Below, piece by piece: positions 53,093 to 61,272 of a stretch of DNA of 64,000 bases. The notes under the pieces are model-generated. The model did no database searches, had not been told where the DNA came from, and was given only the letters and a program-made list of their open reading frames with translations. Numbering within the stretch: the first letter of the stretch is position 1; the number at the start of each line of letters is the position of its first letter. Made by a program: the position numbers and the translations under genes. Source of the stretch: Planctomycetota bacterium (GTDB lineage: Bacteria > Planctomycetota > OFTM77); contig JAJDCO010000096.1 in NCBI GenBank assembly GCA_029260795.1, forward strand, positions 1-64,000. The letters run 5' to 3'.

Positions 53093-53928
53093 GTTCGCGA
53101 GCCCGAGGGCGGTGAAGGGGGCCGTGAGTCTCGGTGGTGGTAGACGCTGGCCCGACCGATGCCCTTTCGCTCGAAGTCATCGAGGCCGACCGGAGACTCG
53201 TCACACCCCAGGAACAGGGCGCCGTCGGGCGCCAGGACTTGTCGGACCCGATCGAGAACGTTCGCGGCTCGATCAGGCTCGAGCGAGCCGAGCACGTTGC
53301 GCAGGAAGATCGCATCGAAGACGGGGAGATCGGTGAACGGCTCGAGGAGGTTCAGCAGCTGGAAACGGATCTCGTCCCGATAGTGGGTGGCGATCCGAAA
53401 TCCGTTCCGCTCAGGCGTGAAGTGCTCGTCGACCTGACGCGCCGTCAATCCGCGGTTGACCTCGACCACGCTGTACCACCCAGCCTGCGCTCGCTCGAGA
53501 AGTGCCTGGGAGCGATCGGTCGCCCACAGCTCCAGCTCGCCGAGCTCCGCTCTTCGAGCCTCGAGGGCCATTCGGATGCTGTAGGCCTCTTGCCCGCTCG
53601 CACAGCCGGCACTCCAGATGCGGAGCGGCTGCTCGGAGCCGTGGCGAGCTCTCCAACCGTCGAGAAGCTCGCCGCTCACGAGGCGAAACGGAAACACGTC
53701 CCGAAAGAAGGAGGTGTCGGTCGCCACGAGCGCGTCGACGATGAGAGATCGGCTGACTGCGTCACCCTGTCGGAGGCTGTCCCAAAGAGCCTCGATGCTG
53801 TCGATCCCGAGCTCGCTCGCGAGGCGCTCGAGCCGCATCTTCACCAAGTAGTCCTTCTCCGGCGGCAGCGTGACTCCGGCCTCGGCGCGCACGAGCTCGC
53901 CTGCGAGCTGGACGTGATCTGGTGTCAT
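53080..53928 (-). CDS. cheR: chemotaxis-type protein methyltransferase CheR
   Basis: A 282-residue protein. The N-terminal helical domain (TPDHVQLAGELVRAEAGVTL) binds receptors; the C-terminal SAM domain has LRIWSAGCASGQEAYSIRMA and AIFLRNVLGSLEPDRAANVL, where classic CheR has DLIFCRNVLIYF. TDTSFFRDVFPF matches the TxFFRxxxxF signature. The ATG at 53928 opens the fold; the much longer frame upstream is not family-like. It overlaps cheB. Confidence 0.88.
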   Translation of the reverse strand: MTPDHVQLAGELVRAEAGVTLPPEKDYLVKMRLERLASELGIDSIEALWDSLRQGDAVSRSLIVDALVATDTSFFRDVFPFRLVSGELLDGWRARHGSEQPLRIWSAGCASGQEAYSIRMALEARRAELGELELWATDRSQALLERAQAGWYSVVEVNRGLTARQVDEHFTPERNGFRIATHYRDEIRFQLLNLLEPFTDLPVFDAIFLRNVLGSLEPDRAANVLDRVRQVLAPDGALFLGCDESPVGLDDFERKGIGRASVYHHRDSRPPSPPSGSRTWAG

Positions 53929-54198
53929 CGAACGCGCCTTCTTCACAGTCGGGTCCCAGGACCGATTCCACTCTCGCTCTATCGACGGAAACGGCCATCG
54001 AACTTGGACACGGCTCCACTCCAATGAAGGCGGCCCTGTCGGGCTCCTCGTCCTTCTGCCCCTCCGCAATCGCGGAAATCGGCATTGCCGGTGTCCTCTC
54101 CAAAGCCTTCGGGACGTTTCTCTCACCAAGAGGAGAGCGCCCTGGGAAAGCGGTCCGGTAGCCCGGCCCGTCATTGAAGAAGAAGAGGAGTGAAAGTG

Positions 54199-54534
54199 AT
54201 GTGGGCGATCTTGATTTGGTTGACGTTGATGCCGTTCGGGCCCAATGAGGCGCCGACGACGTCGGAGCCGTGTCGGCTGAGAATCGTGATAGCCACGGGG
54301 CAGGTGAACTGTGAAGACCTCAGCTGCGAAGGCGATTGCGCCAAGCTCGAGCTCGTCTTTGGCCAAACGACCTACACGACCTGCCAATGCGCCGAAGACG
54401 ACACATACGCCGATGTTTGCAAGGGGAAAGCCAGGACCGTCAACTCGGTGACGCACCTCGAATGCACTCCCATCGGTACTTGCACGGACTGCCAATTCGC
54501 GCTGGATGCGAGCTATCGCTGGTGTGATTGTTGA
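54199..54534 (+). CDS. small secreted cysteine-rich protein
   Basis: A 111-residue exported protein: signal segment WAILIWLTLMPFG, then a mature part with 12 cysteines in about 85 residues (EPCRLRI, VNCEDLSCEGDCAKL, TTCQCAEDD, VCKGK, LECTPIGTCTDCQF, WCDC). The even number and spacing suggest six disulfides and an extracytoplasmic place. AGGAG lies 8 bases before the ATG at 54199; a GTG at 54190 overlaps that site. It is followed 28 bp later by another secreted-protein gene, likely co-transcribed. No family recognised. Confidence 0.72.
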   Translation: MWAILIWLTLMPFGPNEAPTTSEPCRLRIVIATGQVNCEDLSCEGDCAKLELVFGQTTYTTCQCAEDDTYADVCKGKARTVNSVTHLECTPIGTCTDCQFALDASYRWCDC

Positions 54535-54562
54535 CATCTCTCGAGGAGGAAGGACCCCGAAA

Positions 54563-55246
54563 ATGATCAAGTACAATGGGTGGTTCTCAGTCGTTCTGGT
54601 CGCCATGACACTCTTGGGGATCGGCGGTGCAGCCCTCCCAATCCCCTCCGAAGCAGACTCACCGATCGTCTGGAGCGATGTCCGATTCCTATCCGAGGGA
54701 TGGCTCGCTCTCGACGGAATGTGGCTCGGCGAGAATATCGCCGTCCTTCGATCCGAGTCGACGAGCTCGGAAGGGGAGCTGGGTTTGGATTTCGATCGCC
54801 TCGAGACAGAGTTCTTCGGCGTCCTACCCACCGATGTCGAGGCGGTCTTCGCACGAGGCCAAGGAACCGAGCACAGTATCCCCAGCCAGTGCCGACTCGC
54901 CGTAAAGATCACCCAATTGGGTGCCGTCGAACCGACGCTCGATTACCGTCCCGACTCCGAGCTGGTCTCGCCTCTCGGCGAGCCCGCTGCCGTCTTTAAG
55001 AAGACGTGGAAGGCGTCGGCTACGGAGCGAGCGGCTGGCGAGCACCGCCCGAGACGCCTGACCGCGACGGCCGACTTCGTGGCGGACATCGACTCGATGG
55101 TGAGCTACCGGGCGGCACCGGGTCAGCTGACCTGCGAGCGAGATCGCCTCGTGTTCGAGGTCGAGCCGGAGCTGCGAGAGTCCTACGGCCTCTTGATGGC
55201 GCGTCGAGACAACGGGGACCTGTACTTCTGGCTCGTGCCCCGCTGA
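54563..55246 (+). CDS. secreted protein of unknown function
   Basis: A 227-residue protein with an N-terminal signal/anchor (WFSVVLVAMTLLGIGGAALP). The ATG at 54563 follows GAGGAGGAAGG. The mature part is beta-rich and acidic (GLDFDRLETEFFGVLPTDVE, LDYRPDSELVSPLGE) with only two cysteines. No known domain is seen. Its neighbour is the Cys-rich peptide gene; both end at a bidirectional hairpin shared with the sigma-factor gene. Confidence 0.72.
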   Translation: MIKYNGWFSVVLVAMTLLGIGGAALPIPSEADSPIVWSDVRFLSEGWLALDGMWLGENIAVLRSESTSSEGELGLDFDRLETEFFGVLPTDVEAVFARGQGTEHSIPSQCRLAVKITQLGAVEPTLDYRPDSELVSPLGEPAAVFKKTWKASATERAAGEHRPRRLTATADFVADIDSMVSYRAAPGQLTCERDRLVFEVEPELRESYGLLMARRDNGDLYFWLVPR

Positions 55247-55274
55247 GATTCCTTCTTCCGTCGTGATCCGAGAT

Positions 55275-55304
55275 CCGAGTCTCGTTCAATCGAACGGGAC
55301 TCGG
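55275..55304. terminator. bidirectional terminator hairpin
   Basis: CCGAGTCTCGTTC (55275-55287) and GAACGGGACTCGG (55292-55304) form a 13-bp stem with one G-U pair around AATC. It lies between the convergent genes ending at 55246 and 55286, overlapping the sigma-factor stop codon. Confidence 0.7.
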
Positions 55305-57700
55305 ACCTCGAGATCCGATCGGAGGTCGATCGTTCTTGTTGTCGGTTCGCCCGAATTCGGTGCCCACACGAGGTCAAATCTGCCAGAGAATAGTCGGTAT
55401 CGAGCGAGCCAGCCGGAATTCGCATTGCTGCCATTGAGGTCAAAGGAATCGCAGAACTCACCCTCGGCTGTACGAATCGTCAGCTTGCCCGTCATTCCTG
55501 CGGTCAGCCTCCCGACGGCGAGGGTCAGAAGATGATGCTCGGAGCTGACCTCGACGACATCTGGTCCAAGAGGAGTGCTCGAATACTCCCTGACGACCAA
55601 TCGCCACCTGGGATCTGCGTTTATCAGGTCGGCGGCTTCCTGATGTGCTTGCGGCATGTAGAGGACCGTGAGGATTTCCTCGGGCGTCTCGATCACGGTC
55701 GCTGTAGTTCCACTGGCATCGATGGGGACGACGCGCCTGCGGTTCCTGTCCTTCCCCGACAGGAACAGCGTTCCGTGGGTCACAGCACCGGCATCGGACC
55801 GAAGAGTGAGACTGAAGTCTCCGAGCGGACTCAAGGCAATCACACCGAGTTCCGACTCCCGACCCAGGTCGACCTGTATCCTTTCGATCTCGTAGCCGGC
55901 CAGCTCGATCTCGAGCATGCCACCGATCGGAACGAGATCCGAAATCCGCCAGCCAGGGCTGCCCTCTCGAAGTGACTCCGTCAGCGTTTGTCCCGATCCC
56001 CGGCAGCTCAGGTAGGTCAATCGAACGCTCGGGCGCTCCAGCAGCTCTTGACGACTCAGCGCATCTTCCAGCCGAAAAGTCAGGGCCGTCAGCTTCGCCC
56101 GAACCGTCTCCAAGTCCACGATCATCTCGAGCTCGCCCTCGGGTGGACCGGTCAGCACGACATGGCTCAGCGGTGTCGTTCCGAGGACGGCCGACAGGGT
56201 GATGGGCCAGGAGTCCGTCAACAAATGAACGACAGACCTGTATTCACCCCTCGCCGATTGCTCGGAGGCAACAAACCGGCTGATTCGATTGTCCCGAACG
56301 AAACGATCGGGGCGTTCTCCGTCGAGTGGGAATGAGACCGGTGGATCCTGCCCCGGGGTTGCCAAAACACTGACGTGCTTCCAGGAAAGATGGGTCGGCA
56401 ATCCCACCTCGTAAGCTTGCATCATGGCGTCCTCGAGACTCTCTCCGGAGGACGTCACCAAGCGTACGGGAATGACCAGGCGGGAACCGACGTGCAGTCG
56501 GATCAGGCTCTTGTCCGAGCCGGCCTCGGCCTCCCAGTCCAAAGCTCCTCTCAGAAACTCGTGCTCGATCGTCAGGCGTCCCTGATCGGAATGGAGCTCC
56601 TCAAAACGGAACGCCCCCGATGGATCCGTCGTCGCACGGGCCGACCATCCGTCGGACGAATCGAATCGAATCGTTGCATCGGAAGTCTTCCACCGAGTCG
56701 TTGTCGGGTCGTAGAGGTGTCCCATGAGAGTCGTGGGCTCCGAGTTCGGCGGAGTGGCACCCGGTGGGATTGACGACCCCGGCTCGCTCGAAGGCGTCGG
56801 CTCTCGGATGTCTGCGGTCGGGGCCTGATCGCGGACCAATTCGGTGCCACGACCCAAGGCACTTCCAGCCGGCATCGACGCCACCTTCACCTCGTCCGCC
56901 GCATCGACCCGCTCGCTGCCGATGAACTGCAGACCGACCCAGGCCGATCCGCCCAGGAGCAGCAAGCTGGCCGCGATCAAGCCCGCCACCTTGGCCGACG
57001 AGTGGACCAGTGTCGGAGCACCGACTTCGGCCGTCGTGGCCGCCGCGTTGCTCTCGCGCACGATCGCCAGCAGCTCCGGCATCGGGAGCAACGGCATCAG
57101 CGCTGCCATCCAGACCGCTCGGTTGTCCTCGTTCGCCGCGTCCAAGTCGAGGCGAAGCTGAATGAGGCCCTTTTGAAGCCGAGATTTGACGGCCTCGAGC
57201 CCGATTCCCAGCTTCCTTGCGATCTCCGGGCGAGAGAGACCGTCGTAGAACTTCAGAATCAACGTTTCCCGGTAGATGTCCGGCAACGCCAGGAGCCGTT
57301 CGACCACGATCTTGTGCTGTTCGAGACGCGCCGCCGAGCTCGTCGCGCTCTCGCACTGTTGCAAGTGACGCGACAAGAAGTCCGCGCCGATGCGCTCCTG
57401 CTTCCGCGCGACCGTCTCCTGCTTCTCGATTCCTCGCAGCATGAAGTTGTAAATCACTCGGCGGAGCCAACCGCGAATCTCGCCCTCTTCCCGACCTCGA
57501 GGGGGTGTTGCCAGAAAGGCCATCACTGCCTCCTGCACCGCGTCCTGGGCCAAATCCGGATCCTTGAGCAGCGACATTGCCACTCGCCTCATGAAGTCGC
57601 CGTGCTCCACGAGAAGGTCCGGATCGATTCCCTCGTGTGAGAGATCAGGCTCGGAGCCACTCTCTCGCTCCGGATGAGGCTCGGGTTCGTACTTGCTCAT
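55286..57700 (-). CDS. ECF sigma factor fused to a membrane helix and a large outer domain
   Basis: An 804-residue fusion. Residues about 25-190 form an ECF sigma factor: region 2 (HGDFMRRVAMSLLKDPDLAQ, DAVQEAVMAFLATPP, IRGWLRRVIYNFMLR) and region 4 (LPDIYRETLILKFYDGLSRP, EIARKLGIGLEAVKSRLQKG). One membrane helix follows at about 237-259 (KVAGLIAASLLLLGGSAWVG). The remaining ~540 residues, outside the membrane, are beta-rich repeats of carboxypeptidase-regulatory type (DPSGAFRFEELHSDQGRLTI). Such sigma-membrane-sensor fusions are known from planctomycetes. The ATG at 57700 is chosen; a GTG four codons earlier is open. It probably needs proteolysis to free the sigma part. Confidence 0.87.
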   Translation of the reverse strand: MSKYEPEPHPERESGSEPDLSHEGIDPDLLVEHGDFMRRVAMSLLKDPDLAQDAVQEAVMAFLATPPRGREEGEIRGWLRRVIYNFMLRGIEKQETVARKQERIGADFLSRHLQQCESATSSAARLEQHKIVVERLLALPDIYRETLILKFYDGLSRPEIARKLGIGLEAVKSRLQKGLIQLRLDLDAANEDNRAVWMAALMPLLPMPELLAIVRESNAAATTAEVGAPTLVHSSAKVAGLIAASLLLLGGSAWVGLQFIGSERVDAADEVKVASMPAGSALGRGTELVRDQAPTADIREPTPSSEPGSSIPPGATPPNSEPTTLMGHLYDPTTTRWKTSDATIRFDSSDGWSARATTDPSGAFRFEELHSDQGRLTIEHEFLRGALDWEAEAGSDKSLIRLHVGSRLVIPVRLVTSSGESLEDAMMQAYEVGLPTHLSWKHVSVLATPGQDPPVSFPLDGERPDRFVRDNRISRFVASEQSARGEYRSVVHLLTDSWPITLSAVLGTTPLSHVVLTGPPEGELEMIVDLETVRAKLTALTFRLEDALSRQELLERPSVRLTYLSCRGSGQTLTESLREGSPGWRISDLVPIGGMLEIELAGYEIERIQVDLGRESELGVIALSPLGDFSLTLRSDAGAVTHGTLFLSGKDRNRRRVVPIDASGTTATVIETPEEILTVLYMPQAHQEAADLINADPRWRLVVREYSSTPLGPDVVEVSSEHHLLTLAVGRLTAGMTGKLTIRTAEGEFCDSFDLNGSNANSGWLARYRLFSGRFDLVWAPNSGEPTTRTIDLRSDLEVRVPFD

Positions 57701-57885
57701 CTTGGCTTCCACCTCACGTCATTCAGGACGCAGTAGACGTCTCGAGTGCAGTCGACCCAGCTTATCTCATCGCCTGTCTCTCACTCCAGAGATCGATGAG
57801 AAGGGACAATGGGGGTCATCTTTCTCCCGCGGCACTCTCCCCAGAGGACGCGCTTCGGCGGACCGTCTCCTAAACAGAAGCCCGG

Positions 57886-57928
57886 CCTCGCCTTGGGAAA
57901 GGGACCCGCCCTCCGGGTCCAGGCGAGG
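57886..57928. repeat. nested GC-rich hairpin
   Basis: Outer arms CCTCGCCT (57886-57893) and AGGCGAGG (57921-57928), inner arms GGACCC (57902-57907) and GGGTCC (57915-57920) around GCCCTCC. The short GAAGCCCGGCCTCG and CCCGCCCTCCG strings recall the dispersed repeat near 20 kb and 25 kb, so it may belong to the same family. Confidence 0.55.
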
Positions 57929-57929
57929 T

Positions 57930-57962
57930 GCGAAAAAATTATCTCGGAGCGAATTTTTTCGC
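57930..57962. promoter_or_regulatory. perfect 11-bp AT-rich inverted repeat, candidate BlaI operator
   Basis: GCGAAAAAATT (57930-57940) and AATTTTTTCGC (57952-57962) are exact inverse copies around 11 bases. It ends 74 bp before the BlaI start. The arm spacing of two helical turns centre to centre and the AT content in a GC-rich context fit an operator for the dimeric BlaI-type repressor encoded next to it. It lacks the usual TACA/TGTA core of staphylococcal BlaI/MecI boxes. Confidence 0.6.
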
Positions 57963-58036
57963 TCTCATTCTGCCGATGAGCTCGTTCAATGAGGCGAGCC
58001 GATGATCACGCGGACTCGATTTCTTCGAGGAGACCC

Positions 58037-58423
58037 ATGACCAAAGAACGCGATCTCAGCCGCCGCGAGCGGCAGATCATGGACATCGTCTACGAGCTCG
58101 GCCACGCCACCGCCGCCGAGATCCTCGACCGGCTCCCCGACCCGCCCAGCCCCTCGAGCGTCCGGACGATGCTCCGCATCCTCGAGGAGCGTGGACACCT
58201 CCGCCACACCCAGGACGGTCCTCGGCACATCTACCATCCGACCGTCCCGCGCACACGAGCCAAGCGGTCCGCCTTGCGACACGTGCTCAAGACGTTCTTC
58301 GAGAACGAGGTCGAAGGCGTCGTCGAGACTCTCCTCGATCTCGAAGGGGAGCGCCTCTCCCCCGAGCAGGTCGAACGACTCGCCGAGCTCATCGAGAAGA
58401 TGCGGCAGGAGGAGTCGTCATGA
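58037..58423 (+). CDS. BlaI/MecI/CopY family repressor
   Basis: A 128-residue winged-helix repressor. LSRRERQIMDIVYELGHATA, then AEILDRLPDPPSPSSVRTML and RILEERGHLRHTQDGPRHIY are the DNA-binding core; the C-terminal half is the helical dimer region. The ATG at 58037 follows GAGGAG. It overlaps the M56 peptidase gene by ATGA, the classic BlaI-BlaR arrangement in which the membrane peptidase inactivates the repressor. Confidence 0.92.
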   Translation: MTKERDLSRRERQIMDIVYELGHATAAEILDRLPDPPSPSSVRTMLRILEERGHLRHTQDGPRHIYHPTVPRTRAKRSALRHVLKTFFENEVEGVVETLLDLEGERLSPEQVERLAELIEKMRQEESS

Positions 58424-61203
58424 CGCCGATGCACATCGACGGCCTGTGGCTCGCCGACACCGCACTCAAGGTCTCTCTCGTCTTGATCGTGGCGTTCTCG
58501 ACCTTGCCGTTTCTCGTGCGAGCGGCCGCTCGCACGCGAGCGCTTGCCTGGACGACGACGTTGCTCGCCGTATTGCTCATCCCGGCGACCGGCGCCCTAC
58601 CGAGCTGGCACGTGCCGGTCCTCTCGTGGCCGACGCGCGCCGAGGCGACGGAGCCCTCCGTCGCCGTCGCGAGCGAGGAGGCACCTCGAGCGGAGATGAC
58701 CGAGTTCCCGGCACCGTCTCATCCCGAGCCCCTCGAGCCACCGAGCGAGCCTGTCTCTCAGAACCGCGTGACGCACGACCAAGAGGTGATCGCTGTCGAC
58801 GCGTCCACTTGGATCGCGGGATCTTGGGCCATCGGGACGACGGTCCTCCTCGCGATGCTCCTCCTCAGCTTGACCATGGCCGGCCGCTGGCGTCGGCGAG
58901 CGCAGGACGTGTCCAGCCCGACTTGGCGCAACGATCTCGAGCGACTGCGTCGACGACTGAAGCTGAGCCGAACGGTCGAGCTTCGCAGCGGGGACCACGT
59001 CGCCGGGCCGCTCACCTTCGGACACTGGCGTCCCGTCATTCTCTTGCCTCCCGATCACGCGAATTGGTCCGCTGAGCGACGCGAGATCGTCCTGCTCCAT
59101 GAGCTGGTTCACGTGCGACACGGCGATTGGCTGGCTCAGCTGGCGGCTCGAATTGCCCGAGCCATCTACTGGTTTCACCCCCTCGTCCGAGCCGCCGTCC
59201 AACGATGGCAGACCGATCGCGAGCTCGCCTGTGATGCGGCCGTCGTCGCGGCCGGCATTCGCGCCTCGACCTATGCCTCTCAGCTCCTGGCACTCGCGAG
59301 CGTGGAGACGCCTCGCCGTCGCGTGTCCGGCATTGGGCTCTGGATGGCACACCCCTGCAAACTGGAAGGAAGAATCATGGCATTGAAGAAGAACGCTCAG
59401 CGCGTGACCTCGAGGAGATCGTCCCCGTGGGGATGGTTGACGCTTGGCGTGCTGACGGCGGTCGGGCTGGGCACGCTCCAGCCCTGGGCGCAGGCGGACG
59501 ACGAGCGCGTACTGTGGACCAGCGAGTCCGGCGAACGGGTCGTCTGGGTCACCGAGGACGATGGATCCACGCGGTATCTCGTGATCGTCAACGAGGACGG
59601 CGGCGAGATCGAGCGCTTCCTGATCGAGGTCGCTCCGAAGGCGAAGAAGGATCGAAAGTCCGCGCGCACTTTCTGGCGTACGACCGGAGGCGATGACCAA
59701 GGACGCTACGAGGTCGTCGATGAGCTCGATGCCCATGAGGAGTACCTGAAGGCCGACGGCGAGGGTCGATGGCACGTTACGACCTCCAGCGATGGCGGCC
59801 TCACGACCTGGACGTCGGGTGCCGAAGGCCAGCACGAATCGAAGGTGCTGCACTTCGGTGACGAAGACGTCGTCCTTCACGACTCCGGGGACGAAGGCTC
59901 GAGCCGGCAGCGTCAATACACGCTCCAATTCGACCCGAGCGAGAGTGCTGGCCAGCGAGGCGCGGTCACGATCGTCGAGGACGACGGCCTCCATACCTAC
60001 AAGGTGCACGACCCCGAGCTGCACGAGGACGTTCACGTCGAGGTACATGATTCGAGCTCCCACCAAGACGTACGCATCCACGAGGGTGAGAGTCACAAGA
60101 CGTATCGATTCGCCCCGGGTCAAGAGGGCCGGCACATCATCCGCCTCGATGACGGCGACGTGCGTGACTTCGATTCCGATTCGAAGGGCAACTTCTACTT
60201 CCGCTCCGACGACGGAAGCGTGCGCTATCTCGACGCCGACAATGGCGGAAACGTCGACTTCCGCTCCGACGACGGCAACGTTCGCTATCTCGATGTCCAA
60301 TCCGGCAACGAGGTCCATTTTGGAGACGGCGAGAGCCACAACGTCTTCATCGTCGACGACGATGGCAGCGTCCGACGCTTCCGACCCGGCGCGTCGACGC
60401 AGGAAAAAGGAAAGCGGGCACCGAAGCAGAAGGCGAAGAAGGCCGCTCCGAAGCGTCGCACTCTCGTCACCCGCCCGTCTCCCCCGAAGGCAGTGCCTCA
60501 CCCGGCTCACGCGCCGCAACCGGCACACCCCGCACACCCCGCACATCCGCCACACTCCGAGCCCCCAGCACACCCCGCGCACGTGCCGCATCCCGCGCTG
60601 CCGGCTCACCCGTCACCAAGAGCTTTCCCGGCGCGGCCGACCGCGCCGTTCGGTCAGCCTCACGGTCACGACAATGATGACGATTCCAGCGGGCGCAAGA
60701 TGGCTCCTTCTCATCGCACCCTGACTCGAGGCGAGGGCAAGTGGATCTTCGTCGGCCCCGACGGAAAGAAGCTCCCGGGCGCTCACTTTGCTTCCCCGAA
60801 TGAGCGACGCATCGTCATCGACAGCGATGGACGCGTGATCGAGTCGGGGTCCTCCGAAGTCCCGCATGCGGAGCACTTCTATCGCTCGAAGACGATCGTC
60901 GTCGATCCTCAGGGACGGCCGCTCCCTCCGGTACCGTCCAAGGCTCCCCGAACCGAACGGTATTTCCGTCCCGGCTCGAAGACACTCTACGTCGATCCTC
61001 AGGGGCGACCGCTGAACCCTCTTCCTTCGGGAGGACACGACCAGGTCATCGTGATCGACCCGAGTCAGTCCGGGCAGCGCCTTCGACTGCTCCCGAAATC
61101 GACGAAGCAGGCGATTCGCTTCGACTCGCCTCCGAAGAAGAAGAAGAAGAGCAGCGCAGACAAGCGCTCGAAGAAGCGAGTGCGCACCGAGATCATGCCG
61201 TAA
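58420..61203 (+). CDS. M56 (BlaR1-type) membrane metallopeptidase with long C-terminal extension
   Basis: A 927-residue protein. The N-terminal ~300 residues form the M56 peptidase: membrane segments at about 15-35, 42-60 and 135-153, then H227-E228-x-x-H231 (LLHELVHVRHGDW) and E268 in DRELACDAAVV. A further helix (WGWLTLGVLTAVGLGTLQPW) ends at about 355. Instead of a penicillin-binding sensor there is a repetitive acidic beta region (about 365-670; units such as NFYFRSDDGSVRYLDADNGG), then a Lys/Pro/His-rich low-complexity part with HPAHPAHP repeats, then repeated VDPQGRPLPP units and a basic tail. The signal it senses is unknown. A terminator follows. Confidence 0.88.
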   Translation: MTPMHIDGLWLADTALKVSLVLIVAFSTLPFLVRAAARTRALAWTTTLLAVLLIPATGALPSWHVPVLSWPTRAEATEPSVAVASEEAPRAEMTEFPAPSHPEPLEPPSEPVSQNRVTHDQEVIAVDASTWIAGSWAIGTTVLLAMLLLSLTMAGRWRRRAQDVSSPTWRNDLERLRRRLKLSRTVELRSGDHVAGPLTFGHWRPVILLPPDHANWSAERREIVLLHELVHVRHGDWLAQLAARIARAIYWFHPLVRAAVQRWQTDRELACDAAVVAAGIRASTYASQLLALASVETPRRRVSGIGLWMAHPCKLEGRIMALKKNAQRVTSRRSSPWGWLTLGVLTAVGLGTLQPWAQADDERVLWTSESGERVVWVTEDDGSTRYLVIVNEDGGEIERFLIEVAPKAKKDRKSARTFWRTTGGDDQGRYEVVDELDAHEEYLKADGEGRWHVTTSSDGGLTTWTSGAEGQHESKVLHFGDEDVVLHDSGDEGSSRQRQYTLQFDPSESAGQRGAVTIVEDDGLHTYKVHDPELHEDVHVEVHDSSSHQDVRIHEGESHKTYRFAPGQEGRHIIRLDDGDVRDFDSDSKGNFYFRSDDGSVRYLDADNGGNVDFRSDDGNVRYLDVQSGNEVHFGDGESHNVFIVDDDGSVRRFRPGASTQEKGKRAPKQKAKKAAPKRRTLVTRPSPPKAVPHPAHAPQPAHPAHPAHPPHSEPPAHPAHVPHPALPAHPSPRAFPARPTAPFGQPHGHDNDDDSSGRKMAPSHRTLTRGEGKWIFVGPDGKKLPGAHFASPNERRIVIDSDGRVIESGSSEVPHAEHFYRSKTIVVDPQGRPLPPVPSKAPRTERYFRPGSKTLYVDPQGRPLNPLPSGGHDQVIVIDPSQSGQRLRLLPKSTKQAIRFDSPPKKKKKSSADKRSKKRVRTEIMP

Positions 61204-61232
61204 TCGACGGAACGAGACCTCGACGGTCGCGG

Positions 61233-61254
61233 GCCTTCGGCGAGCGCCGAAGGC
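61233..61254 (+). terminator. terminator hairpin after the M56 gene
   Basis: GCCTTCGGC (61233-61241) and GCCGAAGGC (61246-61254) pair perfectly around GAGC, followed by TCGCTCTCTT. It lies between the convergent M56 and YCII-like genes and can serve both strands. Confidence 0.7.
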
Positions 61255-61272
61255 TCGCTCTCTTGGTTCCCA

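Larger units (their letters stand above)
57701..58036. promoter_or_regulatory. regulatory region with nested hairpin and AT-rich inverted repeat
   Basis: 336 bp between the divergent sigma-factor and BlaI genes. It holds a nested GC hairpin (57886-57928) immediately followed by a perfect AT-rich inverted repeat (57930-57962). The rest is featureless. Confidence 0.6.

Noticed and set aside
53929..54912. Upstream extension of the cheR frame to 54912
   Set aside because: It would antisense two well-supported secreted-protein genes, and CheR family features begin only at the ATG at 53928.
58597..60609. 670-codon minus-strand frame
   Set aside because: Antisense to the M56 gene; its apparent repeats mirror the acidic repeats on the plus strand.
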